Origin: JAHEJN01 sp963787285
Lineage (GTDB): Bacteria; Actinomycetota; Acidimicrobiia; Acidimicrobiales; JAHEJN01
Direction of reading: 5' to 3'
Assembly (NCBI GenBank): GCA_963787285.1
Contig: CAWBCM010000018.1
Location: forward strand, 46,154 to 110,153
DNA length: 64,000 bases
Below the pieces are notes generated by a model. That model saw only the letters and a program-made list of their open reading frames with translations. It did no database searches and was not told the origin of the DNA. Position 1 is the first letter of the stretch, and every line of letters begins with the position of its first letter. The position numbers were made by a program, and so were the translations under genes. This document shows, piece by piece, positions 55,278 through 64,000 of the stretch.

Positions 55278-55653
55278 CTATGTGGGGGATATCGGAAGCC
55301 TGCGGACTCGAATGCGATGTTCGTCGATGACAACGATCGCTCCCGCCGTCGAGATCGGCACCGATGGTGTCCAGGTTCGCGAGGAGGAGCGCAGCGATCG
55401 AGGCGGCTCGCCGCCCCTCCTGCCGGCGGAGCAACAGCACCGATGGCGACGCCGCATTGGTCGAAGCGAGGAGATCGCCGAAATCGGTGTCGCCGGACAC
55501 CAAAATCCGGTCCTCGGCGTCAGCGAGCGCCATGATCTCGTTGTCGCTCGCCCGACTCATGCCGAGGGACCGAACGTGAATCGCGTCGTGACCGGCGCTG
55601 CGCAGGTGCTCGACAAGTTCGGGTGATTGGTTCTGATCGAGCAGGAACCTCAC
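55278..55653 (-). CDS. DUF5615 PIN-like toxin, frameshifted
   Basis: About 124 residues. It starts MRFLLDQNQSPELVEHLRSA, then HVRSLGMSRASDNEIMALA, ILVSGDTDFGDLLA. This is the DUF5615 PIN-like fold with acidic residues in LLDQN and SGDTDFG. One extra base at about 55341 shifts the frame; the shifted frame gives AIVVIDEHRIRVRRLPIS and stops at 55278. It overlaps the DUF433 gene by 4 bp (ATGA), the usual order antitoxin-toxin. Confidence 0.8.
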
Positions 55654-55880
55654 GCCGGATGACGTAGCGGCAACTCGCGCTCTTGCACTGCCTGAGCCGC
55701 GTAGTGGAGCGCTTCGCTGATGTCCTCGGCCTCGAGGTCGGGATGCTCGGCGAGGATCTCCTCGGTCGACATCCCATCGGCGACCATCGCCACCACAGTG
55801 GCCACAGGAAACCGAAGATCACGAATACACGGCACGCCAGCCATACGACCTGGGTCGGTCGTGATCCGGACGAATGCCAT
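55650..55880 (-). CDS. DUF433 antitoxin
   Basis: A 76-residue protein. It opens MAFVRITTDPGRMAGVPCIR, with the DUF433 winged-helix core RFPVATVVAMVADGMSTEEI and LAEHPDLEAEDISEALHYAA. This pairs with the DUF5615 toxin, forming a toxin-antitoxin module at the left end of the island. The ATG at 55880 gives the expected N-terminus. Confidence 0.85.
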   Translation of the reverse strand: MAFVRITTDPGRMAGVPCIRDLRFPVATVVAMVADGMSTEEILAEHPDLEAEDISEALHYAAQAVQERELPLRHPA

Positions 55881-56282
55881 GGAGAAACGGTACCACTGGG
55901 ATCCAACCTGTCGCCTACCGGATCGATTGCTGATGAGGACGGTCGGGCGTCGGCGGCCGCCACCGCGAACGACCGGCGCAGTGCCTCCCCTGGGTTCGGA
56001 CTCAGCGCTGAGAATCACGCCTCCGTCGAACCAGCCGACGAGGTTTCGGAAGCGGGGTTGGGTCCAGTTGCCATTGGGGGAGACGTCGACGCACGCGTTG
56101 GGTTCGGATGAGTCGGGCCACGAGCGCGAACAGAGCGAGCGTCACGCCACTGACTACGAGTTCGCCATTGACAGTCGAACGCCGTGCGGCCTTGTCCGTC
56201 TTCATGTCAATTTGATGACGGTTTGGGGTTTCTTGTCCCGTTTGGGGGGTCTCGATGACCTTCCTCCCAGTGCGAGCGCGAC
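55881..56282. other. 402-bp gap with no confident gene
   Basis: No convincing gene. On the minus strand, 56002-56205 encodes a possible 67-residue peptide (MKTDKAARRSTVNGELVVSG, one hydrophobic helix, Arg-rich tail), but there is no clear ribosome-binding site. The gap separates the divergent DUF433 and excisionase-like genes and probably holds their promoters. Confidence 0.35.
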
Positions 56283-56621
56283 ATGCGCGCCCGTATCGGA
56301 GACGTGAGCGATGGACTCTCAACGCGATGGCGCCACGTGGCGCCGGACTTCCTGACGGTTGAGGAGGCGGCGAGGGTGGTGCGGATTGGCCGCACCTCCG
56401 CCTATGAGTTGGCTCGCCGGTATCTGGACACCGATGGCGCCGAAGGGTTGCCGGTGGTTCGTTTCGGCAGGCAGCTTCGTGTGCCGAGGTGTCGGCTCGA
56501 GGAGACCCTGGGCGGTCCCATCAGCTGGCCCGTTGCCCGCCCCGATCCCGTCGGCACCGCAACGGCTGCAGCGCCCGTGGTGCTGACGGCTCGGACGGCG
56601 TCAAAGCTCGATCGAGCGTGA
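56283..56621 (+). CDS. Excisionase/MerR-like helix-turn-helix protein
   Basis: A 112-residue DNA-binding protein: DFLTVEEAARVVRIGRTSAY then ELARRYL, VVRFGRQLRVPRCRLEETLG. The DFLTVEEAA opening and the wing (VRFGRQLRVPR) are typical of the AlpA/excisionase HTH_17 family found in mobile elements. It is the probable directionality factor or regulator of the element; the phased repeats by the att site are candidate binding sites. Confidence 0.8.
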   Translation: MRARIGDVSDGLSTRWRHVAPDFLTVEEAARVVRIGRTSAYELARRYLDTDGAEGLPVVRFGRQLRVPRCRLEETLGGPISWPVARPDPVGTATAAAPVVLTARTASKLDRA

Positions 56622-56741
56622 CGAATCGTCCTCGCGGCTGTTCTCGGTGTAGTCGGCGATGGCCTGCTCACTCACTGCACCGGCTTCGGACCGATCAGGG
56701 ACAGACGAGTGCACAGCGTGAGCTGTGTGTGGCGGTGTGTC

Positions 56742-59700
56742 GTGACGGTTCGGGTCACCACGCTCAAGGGCACCGAGGCGGGCAACTACTACGTCGAGGC
56801 GTTGCCGAACTACTACCTCGACGCCGACGAACCCCGGGGACGTGGCACGGCCACGCGCCGCGGTGACCTGCATCTCGATGGTGCCGTAGCGGATGCGAGA
56901 TTTTCTGGCGGTTGATGGCCGGAGTGATCCGCGCCTTGCGGGTGAGGTGCCGTTGGGTCGGATCTATGGGGACGCTTCGGTGCGGGGGTTCGATGTGACG
57001 GCGTCGGCACCGAAGTCGGTGTCGGTGCTGTTCGCCGCTGGGCGACGCAGCGACCCGCGCCGAGGTGCTGGCCGCCCATGATGCGGCGGTGGAGTCGATG
57101 ATTGGGTGGATCCAGGATCGTGCGGTGACGCGGTTTCGGGTGCGGGGTGAGGTGGTGGTGGTGGATGCGGAGGGGATTGTGGCGGCGTCGTTTCGCCAAC
57201 ACACGAGCCGGGTGTTGGATCCGCAGGTGCATACCCATGTGGTGATCGCGAACCGGGTGATGTCGCCCGATGGCCGGTGGTTGGCGTTGGATGCGCCGGG
57301 GGTTGAAGATCGATCAGCGGACCCTGTCGGCGATCTATCACGCCGGCCTACGGGCAGGGTTGACGCAACGGTTGGGGGTGCGGTGGGAGCCGCCGGTGAA
57401 TGGGATCGCCGAGATCGTCGACGTACCGGAGGTGGTGCTGGTGGAGTTCTCGGCCCGCACCACCGCGGTGGAGCACCGATACGAGGTGAAGTTGGATCGC
57501 TTCGTTGAGGACATGGGCCGGGAGCCGACGCGGCGGGAGCGGTGGCGTCTCGAGCGTGAAGCGGTGATCGACAGCCGCCCCACCAAACCCGAAGCCGTCA
57601 ACGCCGAGGCCCTCCACCACGGTTGGATCGGCCAGGTCCGCGCCCTCGGCATCGACCCGGCCGACATCGTCGACACCGCGGTGGGTCGGGTCCGGGCCCG
57701 TCGCCTCGACGACCGCCTGGGTCCGGAGGTGTGTGGGGTGGCGATTGGCGTGTTGGAGGCCAACCAGTCCACATGGCGACCCGCTGAACTGAGCCGAGAG
57801 ATCGCCGCCGCGATCCCCACCGACATCGCCGCTGAGGCGGCCGAGATCAGCGCCTTCATCGAGCATTGGACCGACGTCGCGGTCACACAGCTGTGTGTCG
57901 ACATCTCCCGGCCGGTGCCGGCTGGTGTCGGGTTGCGCCGCGACGGCCGCCCGGTGACCGAGGCGGTCACCGACCGGGCCTTGACCACTCAACAGTTCTC
58001 GATCAGGAAGCCAGGCTGTTGGCGTGGGCCGAACGGCGCCAGGCTCGAGCCCAGCTCGATTCGGCCACCGCGGCTGGTCGTTCTGCGGTCGAGTTGACGG
58101 TGGCGCAGGCCGAGACCGCCGCGGTGGTCGCCGGCGATGCCGAGCTGACCTTGGTGGTTGGCCCCGCCGGGACCGGCAAGACCACCGCGCTGAAACCCGC
58201 CATCGACGAACTGCGGGCCTGCGGCCGGCCGGTGTTCGGTGTCGCCCCCTCGGCGGCCGCGGCGATGGTCCTCGCCGAACAGACCGGCGTCGCCGCGGAC
58301 ACCATCGACAAACTGTTGACCGAACATTCCCTGCGGCGGCCACCCGATCACCGCTATGCCCTCCCCGCCGGAGCCACCGTGATCGTCGATGAGGCCGCGA
58401 TGGTGGCCACCGACAAACTCGCCCACCTCGCCGCCCTGGCCGACACCCGCGGCTGGCGCATCGCCCTGGTCGGGGACCCGTTGCAGTTCACTGCGGTGGG
58501 CCGCGGCGGCATGTTCGAACTCCTCACCGACACCCACGGCGCCATCGAACTCGACCGGGTCCACCGCTTCACCCAACCCTGGGAACGCGACGCCAGCCTG
58601 CGCCTGCGCCGCGGCGACCCCACCGTCGCCGACGTCTACGACCGTCACGGCCGCCTCCACGAAGGCACCCCACCGACAGGTCCGTGAGGCGGCGCTCGAC
58701 GCCTGGGAACACGCCCGCCACCAACACCACACCGTCCTGTTGGTCGCGCCGACCAACGACGTCGTCCAAGAACTCAACACCGCGGCCCAGGCCCGGCGCC
58801 TCGCCAACGGCGAGCTCGACACCTACGCCCACACCGTCGTCACTGCGGCGGGCTATCGGCTTCATGTCGGCGATGAGATCGTGACCCGCCGCAACCACCG
58901 GGTCCTGCGCACCGACCGCGGCCTGATGATCCGCAACCGCGACACCTGGACCATCACCGCCATCGCCCGCAACGGCGCCCTCGCCGCCACCGGCCCCTCC
59001 GGCACCGTCACGCTGCCCGCGGACTACGTCGCCGCCGATGTCGAGTTGGGCTACGCCCAGACCAGCCACGCCACCCAAGGCCGCACCGTCGACCACTCCA
59101 TCCTCGTCCTCGACGGACCCACCGATGTCCGCGGCATCTATGTCCCGATGACCCGAGGCCGGCACACCAACGACGCCTACATCGCCCTCGACGACGACCA
59201 CACCACCGCCGCAGAGGTCTTCGCCGAATCGGTCACCCGCAACTGGATCGACCGACCCGCCCACACCCGCCGCGCCGAGCTCACCGGCATCAACCCCCAC
59301 CAACCCGGCACCCTCCCACCCCCACGCCTCGCCGACCTCCTCGCCCAACAACAGGCCGCCAAGGCGACCCTGACCCAACTCGACATCGACCTCAATCGCC
59401 TCCCACGCCAGCACCGCCAAGCCCTCGACGACAAGGCCCAGGCGGCCAGGGCCCTCGCCGGCTGCCAACACGACCTCCAAGCCGCCGAAGCCACACTCGC
59501 CGGACACGACCGGCTCTTTCACCGCCGCGGCAACCAGGCCGCCATCGAGACCGCCAAAGCCACCCTCGCCAACGGGCCGGCACGACTCGCCGAACACCAA
59601 GCCGGCGTTGCCGACATCGACAGCCACCTCGCCGACCTCGACCGGCGACTCGCCGTCGCGCAGGCCCTGGACCGGCGCCGACCCGAAATCCAGACCCGCC

Positions 59701-60035
59701 TCGATGACCTCACCCACCAACTCGACGACGACACCCGCATCCGAACCCGACGCCTCGCAGCCGAGCCACCCGACCGAATCACCCGCATCCTCGGCCGCCG
59801 GCCACCCGGCGGCCCGACACGACAACAATGGGACCACCTCGCCGCCAGAATCGACCAACACCAAACCGCCTTCGACACCAACACACTCACCCCGGCCAGC
59901 GGAGCCAACAAGCCCGGAATCACCAGCAACACCCACGCCATCGAAGCCGACATCCGAACCTTCACCAACCAACTCGCCCGACAACGCCACACCGCACGCT
60001 CCATCGAGGGCCCGAGCCTCGGAATCGAACACTGA
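56742..60035 (+). pseudogene. MobF (TrwC/TraI) relaxase-helicase, broken by multiple frameshifts
   Basis: Conjugative relaxase of about 1,090 residues, readable only by changing frame about six times. N-terminal catalytic tyrosines in GNYYVEALPNYY; FDVTASAPKSVSVLFA; triple-histidine region DPQVHTHVVIANRV; then a RecD-like helicase with Walker A GPAGTGKTTALKP, Walker B VIVDEAAM and late motif ATQGRTVDHS. The C-terminal about 220 residues are a long Gln/Ala/Arg coiled coil. Breaks: between about 56,850 and 56,895 (more than one), 57037 (+1), 57296 (+1), 57993 (-1) and 58673 (+1). Whether it is inactive or an assembly error is open. The start is uncertain (GTG 56742). Confidence 0.85.
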
Positions 60036-60413
60036 GCAGCCCAACCGGCTCATGCGAAGACATCGCCGCAGCATCGACACGCCGTGACGGCACGTGACCA
60101 GAGCCGCCGACCACCTGGACAAGTCAGGCAAGCGGACCAGCGATCGCGCCACGCCATGGACGTCAAACCGGCCAGTCCCTGACATGTGGGTGGGCGACTC
60201 GATCTCGCGATACGCCACCGCGTTGTTACCACCTGGCGGGACTGCGGGCCCGCGCAATGAGGCAACGCGCCCGTTACCAGGTGCCCTCGACCGGCACTCC
60301 AGCGGCAGGGCAACGCAGGTGATCAGCGGCGCATTATGGGACCTTGGGCGCTGAACATATTGCCGGTTCCTGAGCGGGTCGGACGTGACGGGTGAGTGGC
60401 GTTCTGATCGGCC
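60036..60413. other. 378-bp gap, no recognised feature
   Basis: Between the relaxase end and the SRPBCC gene. I see no coding frame with family similarity, no tRNA and no clear repeat. Confidence 0.4.
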
Positions 60414-60864
60414 TCAGGAACCGACGCGTGCCGCGATCGTCTCGACCTCTTCTTCGATCTGGCGCTGGAGCCAGCTTTCCAGGACTCGTTCGACCCAGCG
60501 GAACGGGCCCTTGAACCGGAACTCGTAGGCATGGGTCAGGTCGCTTCCCGCCTCGCTTTCCTGGCACTCGACGGTCCCGGTGAAGTCGAAGATCATGCGA
60601 GCGGGCTGGCGAGCGGCACCGGTGAACGTCACCGCGCTTCCAACGTTCCAGCACGAAGTCCTGCCGGTCAGGCGCCGGCGGCAGCCACCGCATCCTCGCC
60701 CACATCTTGACCGATCCCCGCCCTTCCTCATCGGGGCCCTCGACCGACACGACCCGCACGATCTTGGGGTCGACTTCCTTGTACCTGTGGAGGTCGAGGA
60801 CGAACTCGAGCACCTCCTGAGGGGTTGCGGCGACCTCAGCCGTTGCAGATGCCGTCATCGTCAT
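60414..60864 (-). CDS. SRPBCC/polyketide cyclase family protein, frameshifted
   Basis: About 149 residues with a START-like SRPBCC fold: ASATAEVAATPQEVLEFVLD, KEVDPKIVRVVSVEG, GSVKMWARMRW, FVLERW. After this, one extra T at 60638-60639 (plus strand) shifts the frame; the new frame continues SAVTFTGAARQPARMIFDFT, ESEAGSDLTHAYEFRFKGPF and EEEVETIAARVGS to the stop at 60414. Divergent from a TetR gene with a shared operator, so probably its regulatory target. Confidence 0.75.
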
Positions 60865-60877
60865 GGTGGCAAGCTAT

Positions 60878-60893
60878 CACTACACTCGTAGTG
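60878..60893. promoter_or_regulatory. TetR operator-like inverted repeat
   Basis: CACTAC-ACTC-GTAGTG, perfect 6-bp arms around a 4-bp centre, located between the divergent SRPBCC and TetR genes and abutting the TetR start codon. Likely the autoregulatory TetR site. Confidence 0.6.
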
Positions 60894-61511
60894 GTGAGCA
60901 AGTCCGATGATTCCGGAATCCCCAGCACACGTGGCCGACTCCTCGACGCTGCGATGCGACTGTTCGCCCACAAAGGCGTGGCCTCGACCACCGTGGGCCA
61001 GATCGAAGAAGCAGCGGGGCTGGCCCCGCGGTCAGGAGCGCTCTACAAGTACTTCGACTCCAAAGACGCGCTCCTCGCCGCCGGACTCGAGCGACACCTG
61101 ACGACAGTGCGCGACATCGAGCACCAACTCGCCCTCCGGCCCCTCGGTGAGATCCGGTCCGAGTTCACGATGCTCGGCCACTGGCTCCTCCACGAACTCG
61201 AAGTGGAACGAGACATCACCCACATCCTCGAACGCGAGGGCGAACACGTCGGCGACCTCAGGGACCGAATGCGCATCGGCATCTCCGATCGCGGCTACCT
61301 GATCGGCGCCGACGTCATCGGGCGCTGGCGACCCGACCTCAGCCAGGCCAAGCGCGAAAGCCTGGCCATCATTGCCGTCGGAGCCCTGATCAACTACAAG
61401 CGATCAACCTGGACGTTTGGCCTCGCTCCACTCGGCATCGAGGAGGACCAACTCATCGAATCATGGGTCGAAGTGTGCATGAGCATCACCACAGCCGAGT
61501 CGCCGATCTGA
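60894..61511 (+). CDS. TetR family transcriptional regulator
   Basis: A 205-residue regulator. The N-terminal HTH is GRLLDAAMRLFAHKGVASTT followed by VGQIEEAAGLAPRSGALYKY and FDSKDALLAAGL. The ligand-binding C-terminus is all-alpha (HWLLHELEVERDITHILERE). Start GTG at 60894 (or 60891). The operator abuts the start, so the message may be leaderless. It probably represses the divergent SRPBCC gene. Confidence 0.9.
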   Translation: MSKSDDSGIPSTRGRLLDAAMRLFAHKGVASTTVGQIEEAAGLAPRSGALYKYFDSKDALLAAGLERHLTTVRDIEHQLALRPLGEIRSEFTMLGHWLLHELEVERDITHILEREGEHVGDLRDRMRIGISDRGYLIGADVIGRWRPDLSQAKRESLAIIAVGALINYKRSTWTFGLAPLGIEEDQLIESWVEVCMSITTAESPI

Positions 61512-61626
61512 CCTGAAACCACAGCCGGCCTGCGGAAGCGCCACCATACGGTTCAGCGTCCCACCCTCGAGACCTGTCGCAGATCGACACTTCGGTCCGG
61601 GTGGCGAGGCGGTCTTCCCAGTGGAT

Positions 61627-61643
61627 TCCTACCGTGGTAGGAT
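61627..61643. promoter_or_regulatory. Operator and -10 element of antitoxin promoter
   Basis: Perfect palindrome TCCTACC-GT-GGTAGGA (61627-61642). Its right arm contains TAGGAT (61638-61643), a good -10 hexamer, 6 bp before the ATG at 61650, which suggests a leaderless transcript repressed by the antitoxin. Confidence 0.55.
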
Positions 61644-61649
61644 TGTCCC

Positions 61650-61868
61650 ATGGCTGTCACGAAGTGGTCAGTAAGCGTGGACGAAGACCTCGCCTCACGC
61701 GTCGAGTCGCGGGTCGGCGATCGAGGCCTGAGTGGATTCGTTGCGCGCGCCGTCGCCCACGAACTCGAGCGCGATCTACTCGACGAGTATCTCGCCGAAC
61801 TCGACGACGAATTCGGTGAGGTCCCACCCGGCGTTGTCGAACAGATCGACACAGCGTGGCCGTCCTAG
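61650..61868 (+). CDS. Antitoxin of a type II toxin-antitoxin module
   Basis: A 72-residue protein: MAVTKWSVSVDEDLASRVES then GLSGFVARAVAHELERDLLD. The N-terminus looks like a ribbon-helix-helix DNA-binding fold and the acidic C-terminus would bind the toxin. It overlaps the following PIN toxin by 13 bp. The palindrome just upstream is its likely operator. Confidence 0.8.
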   Translation: MAVTKWSVSVDEDLASRVESRVGDRGLSGFVARAVAHELERDLLDEYLAELDDEFGEVPPGVVEQIDTAWPS

Positions 61869-62269
61869 TCCTCGACAGCGAGGCGGTATCGGCACTTGCC
61901 CGCCCACAGCAGAGTCTCGAGCGTCATCAACTCGTGCGAGCTGCCATGCGACGCGCTCACACCCGCAACGTCCCGGTCCGAGTCCCGGCGGCAGTGCTCG
62001 TCGAGCTCTACCGAGGCAAGGGAACCGACGAGGCGATCGATCATGTTCTTGGCCGCGGGTTCACACAGGTCGTAACGACGGGGGCGCGGATGGCCCGGCT
62101 CGCTGGCCATCTTCTGGCCGCAGCTGACGCAGGGAGCGAGTTGGCGATCGATGCGCTCGTCGTCGCCACTGCCATTCGCTTCGGGGGCGGCGCGGTTGTC
62201 ACCCACGACCCAGCCGACATCACGCGACTCGCAGCACCACACCCGAACGTCTCGGTGATCTCGATCTAG
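61856..62269 (+). CDS. VapC-type PIN domain toxin
   Basis: A 137-residue PIN-domain ribonuclease. The acidic catalytic set is spread as LVLDSEAVSAL, VLVELYRG, LAIDALVVATAI and VTHDPADITRLA. Starting with GTG at 61856 it overlaps the antitoxin gene. Expected to cut specific RNAs, commonly tRNA, unless neutralised by the antitoxin. Confidence 0.88.
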   Translation: MAVLVLDSEAVSALARPQQSLERHQLVRAAMRRAHTRNVPVRVPAAVLVELYRGKGTDEAIDHVLGRGFTQVVTTGARMARLAGHLLAAADAGSELAIDALVVATAIRFGGGAVVTHDPADITRLAAPHPNVSVISI

Positions 62270-62410
62270 CGAGCGCGCCCGCCCATAGCTTCGACAACCA
62301 AGCCTTGAAGACCCTGCGCGGCTATCGGCACCGTCGGCGCTCGGCCAGCCGCGTGTGAACGTGTGACCGAGGGGCAGCATTCCGTTCGTCAGAGCTGCCA
62401 CGATGCTGTG

Positions 62411-63155
62411 ATGACCAGACAGCTGAAAGTCGGAGTTGCCCAACCGGTGTCGGCGCTGGGCAATGTCGACGCCAATGTCGCTCAGCACGCCGCAGTGGTC
62501 ACTGACCTTGACGCACGAGTCGTGGTCTTCCCCGAGATGTCGTTGACCGGATACAGCATGGACGCTCATCCAATCGATACGACCGACGTGCGACTCGCGC
62601 CGATCATCGACGCATGCCGTACGTCGAACGCAATCGTCTTGGCAGGGGCCCCAACACTCGGCGACGATGGGCATCGAAGGATCTCAATGCTTCGAATCGA
62701 CGGAACCGGCGCGTCGATCGTCTACAGCAAGATGTACCTCGGTGGCGAGGAGCCACAGCACTACCGGCCCGGCAGTTCTCCTGCGGTGCTGAACGTCGAC
62801 GGTTGGCGCCTTGGACTTGCGATCTGCAAGGACAATGGGACACCCGAGCATGTTGCGGCGACGTTGTCGCACGGGATCGACGCCTACGTGGCAGGCGTCT
62901 GTGAAACCGAAGCTGATCGAGACGTGCAACCCGAACGGGCTCGAAAGGTGATCGACCAGCACCGTGTCGGTCGCATACGCAAGTTTCGCTGGTCCCACAG
63001 GCGGTGGGTTCGACAGTACGGCGGGACGGTCGACCGTTTGGCGCCCCGACATCTCCGTCGCCGTGCGGCAGGCCGGTCGCAATGCTGGACAGGCGACATC
63101 GACAACTCTCAACCGAAGCCAACCGCCAGCGGGGCAGCCGGACAACCAGCAGTAG
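62411..63155 (+). CDS. Nitrilase superfamily carbon-nitrogen hydrolase, frameshifted
   Basis: About 247 residues. The catalytic Glu-Lys-Cys triad is in VVVFPEMSLTGYSMD, IVYSKMYLGGEE and LAICKDNGTPEH. Near 62962-62963 one extra C shifts the frame; the rest reads VSVAYASFAGPTGGGFDSTA then GRSTVWRPDISVAV and stops at 63155. Cleaves amides or nitriles; substrate unknown. Start ATG 62411 (MTRQLKVGVAQPVSALGNV) fits the family. Confidence 0.82.
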
Positions 63156-63323
63156 TCAGGCGCATATGACCAGCGGGACCAGGACCATCGATCCGAGCAA
63201 GATCGGCACGTTCGATCGGACAGCCCCGCTCAGGATCCGCGGGGATCCGATCCCCATATCGCTGGCGTCTTCCGCGTGACGGCGAAGGGTTGACGCACCA
63301 ACCATGATGTGTAGCATAGGTGT

Positions 63324-63524
63324 ATGGCTCGCACCAACATCGACATCGACGACGAACTCTGCCAGCGGGTGATGGAGCGCTACCACCTCAGCACGAAACG
63401 CGAGGCAGTCAACCTGGCACTGCGCCACGTCGCAGGCGAGCCTCTCGGTCTCGACGATGCCCGGTCGATGCGTGGAACCGGCTGGGACGGCGACCTCGAT
63501 GAGATGCGTACGAGCAGAGCGTGA
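63324..63524 (+). CDS. VapB-type antitoxin (DUF2191)
   Basis: A 66-residue antitoxin beginning MARTNIDIDDELCQRVMERY, then STKREAVNLALRHVA. The N-terminal ribbon-helix-helix is typical of VapB proteins that pair with VapC. TAGCAT (63312-63317) just upstream of the ATG is a likely -10, again suggesting a leaderless start. Overlaps the toxin gene by 4 bp. Confidence 0.87.
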   Translation: MARTNIDIDDELCQRVMERYHLSTKREAVNLALRHVAGEPLGLDDARSMRGTGWDGDLDEMRTSRA

Positions 63525-63919
63525 TCCTCGTCGACACCTCGGCGTGGATCGAGTTCTTCCGCGACACCGGCTCAGAGGTCTGCGTCGCCGTCGACCGATT
63601 GCTCGATGCGGACCTCGCGATCTGTGACGCCGTGTCGATGGAGGTTCTCGCCGGCGCCCGCAACGAACGGCACCTGATCCAACTGCGCGGGCTGCTGGCC
63701 CGGGCAACAATGCTGCCCACGACTCCCGCCGACTACGACGCCGCCGCGTCGATGTACCGATCTTGTCGAGCCCGCGGCGAAACCGTCCGCAAGCTCATCG
63801 ACTGTCTGATCGGCGCAGTCGCCGTCCGCGCTGGAGCTGAGATCCTCCACGCCGACGTGGACTTCTCAGCACTCGCACGACACACCGATGTGCAACTGCA
63901 CCCGGATTCCCGACGCTGA
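63521..63919 (+). CDS. vapC: VapC PIN domain toxin
   Basis: A 132-residue PIN ribonuclease: MILVDTSAWIEFFRD, AVSMEVLAGARNERH, LIDCLIGAVAVRAGAEILHA and DVDFSALARH, with the four acidic residues in place. GTG start at 63521 overlaps the antitoxin stop, so the pair is co-translated. It is the third toxin-antitoxin unit of the island. Downstream of it, 63,920-64,000 holds no feature I can name. Confidence 0.92.
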   Translation: MILVDTSAWIEFFRDTGSEVCVAVDRLLDADLAICDAVSMEVLAGARNERHLIQLRGLLARATMLPTTPADYDAAASMYRSCRARGETVRKLIDCLIGAVAVRAGAEILHADVDFSALARHTDVQLHPDSRR

Positions 63920-64000
63920 GATCTCCACTGCAAAGAGCTCAGAACATCACCGACCGACACTCTCCACAACAGCGAAAGATCGGCACGTCCTGAGCGTTCT

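Noticed and set aside
58569..60257. Long minus-strand open frame (562 codons), Gly/Val-rich
   Set aside because: Antisense of the relaxase helicase and coiled-coil part; the plus strand carries real family motifs.

Overview
The window is high-GC DNA, densely packed with GTG and ATG starts and many 4-base stop/start overlaps (GTGA or ATGA). Gene content points to an actinobacterium: the FhaA-FhaB-PstP-RodA-PbpA-PknB locus, CrgA, 13E12/DUF222 HNH proteins, PatB-type aminotransferase, and a mycobacterial-type LexA box. I would guess an acidimicrobial lineage, but the sequence alone does not prove that.

Left part (1-19.3 kb): the 3' part of dnaB, a nucleoside hydrolase, a TesB thioesterase, a secreted FG-GAP repeat protein, a dienelactone hydrolase and a GlcG-like protein. 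Then comes a lipoprotein/MacA/MacB/permease export operon and tRNA-Leu(CAG). Next is the conserved cell-envelope growth locus fhaA-fhaB-pstP-rodA-pbpA-pknB, with pabA/trpG and crgA beside it. A short AT-rich gap between convergent genes (19.16-19.30 kb) holds DnaA-box-like sequences.

Middle (19.3-39.5 kb): thiolase and DoxX genes, then a minus-strand operon (27.7 to 21.3 kb) of methyltransferase, thioredoxin-fold protein, UGSC-family selenoprotein with an in-frame UGA, arylsulfatase and serine hydrolase. This operon is the most novel part of the window. It is followed by an aminotransferase, an aldo/keto reductase, an HTTM membrane protein group, a Nei glycosylase and a complete sugar ABC transporter operon (ATPase, two permeases, binding protein).

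Aromatic catabolism block (39.6-47.4 kb): 3-hydroxyacyl-CoA dehydrogenase, benzoate-CoA-type ligase, PaaX regulator, BoxC, BoxB, an alpha/beta hydrolase and two small ferredoxin-fold-type proteins. Together they suggest the aerobic benzoyl-CoA epoxide route, although no boxA is present here. Then follow an SOS-controlled 13E12 gene, a secreted glycosidase-like lipoprotein, a beta-lactamase-fold hydrolase, a MetE-like protein and a GntR regulator flanked by gene debris.

Right end (55.05 kb to the window end): a genomic island. Its left border is a displaced 3' fragment of tRNA-Ala(TGC), followed by phased repeats, toxin-antitoxin pairs, an excisionase-like protein, a MobF relaxase-helicase broken into at least six reading-frame segments, a TetR/SRPBCC pair, two VapBC-type modules and a nitrilase-superfamily protein. 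The right border lies outside the window.

About ten recognisable genes, including dnaB and pknB, carry single-base indels, mostly +1 in short homopolymers. This looks like residual assembly error rather than biology and should be kept in mind when reading every frameshift below.
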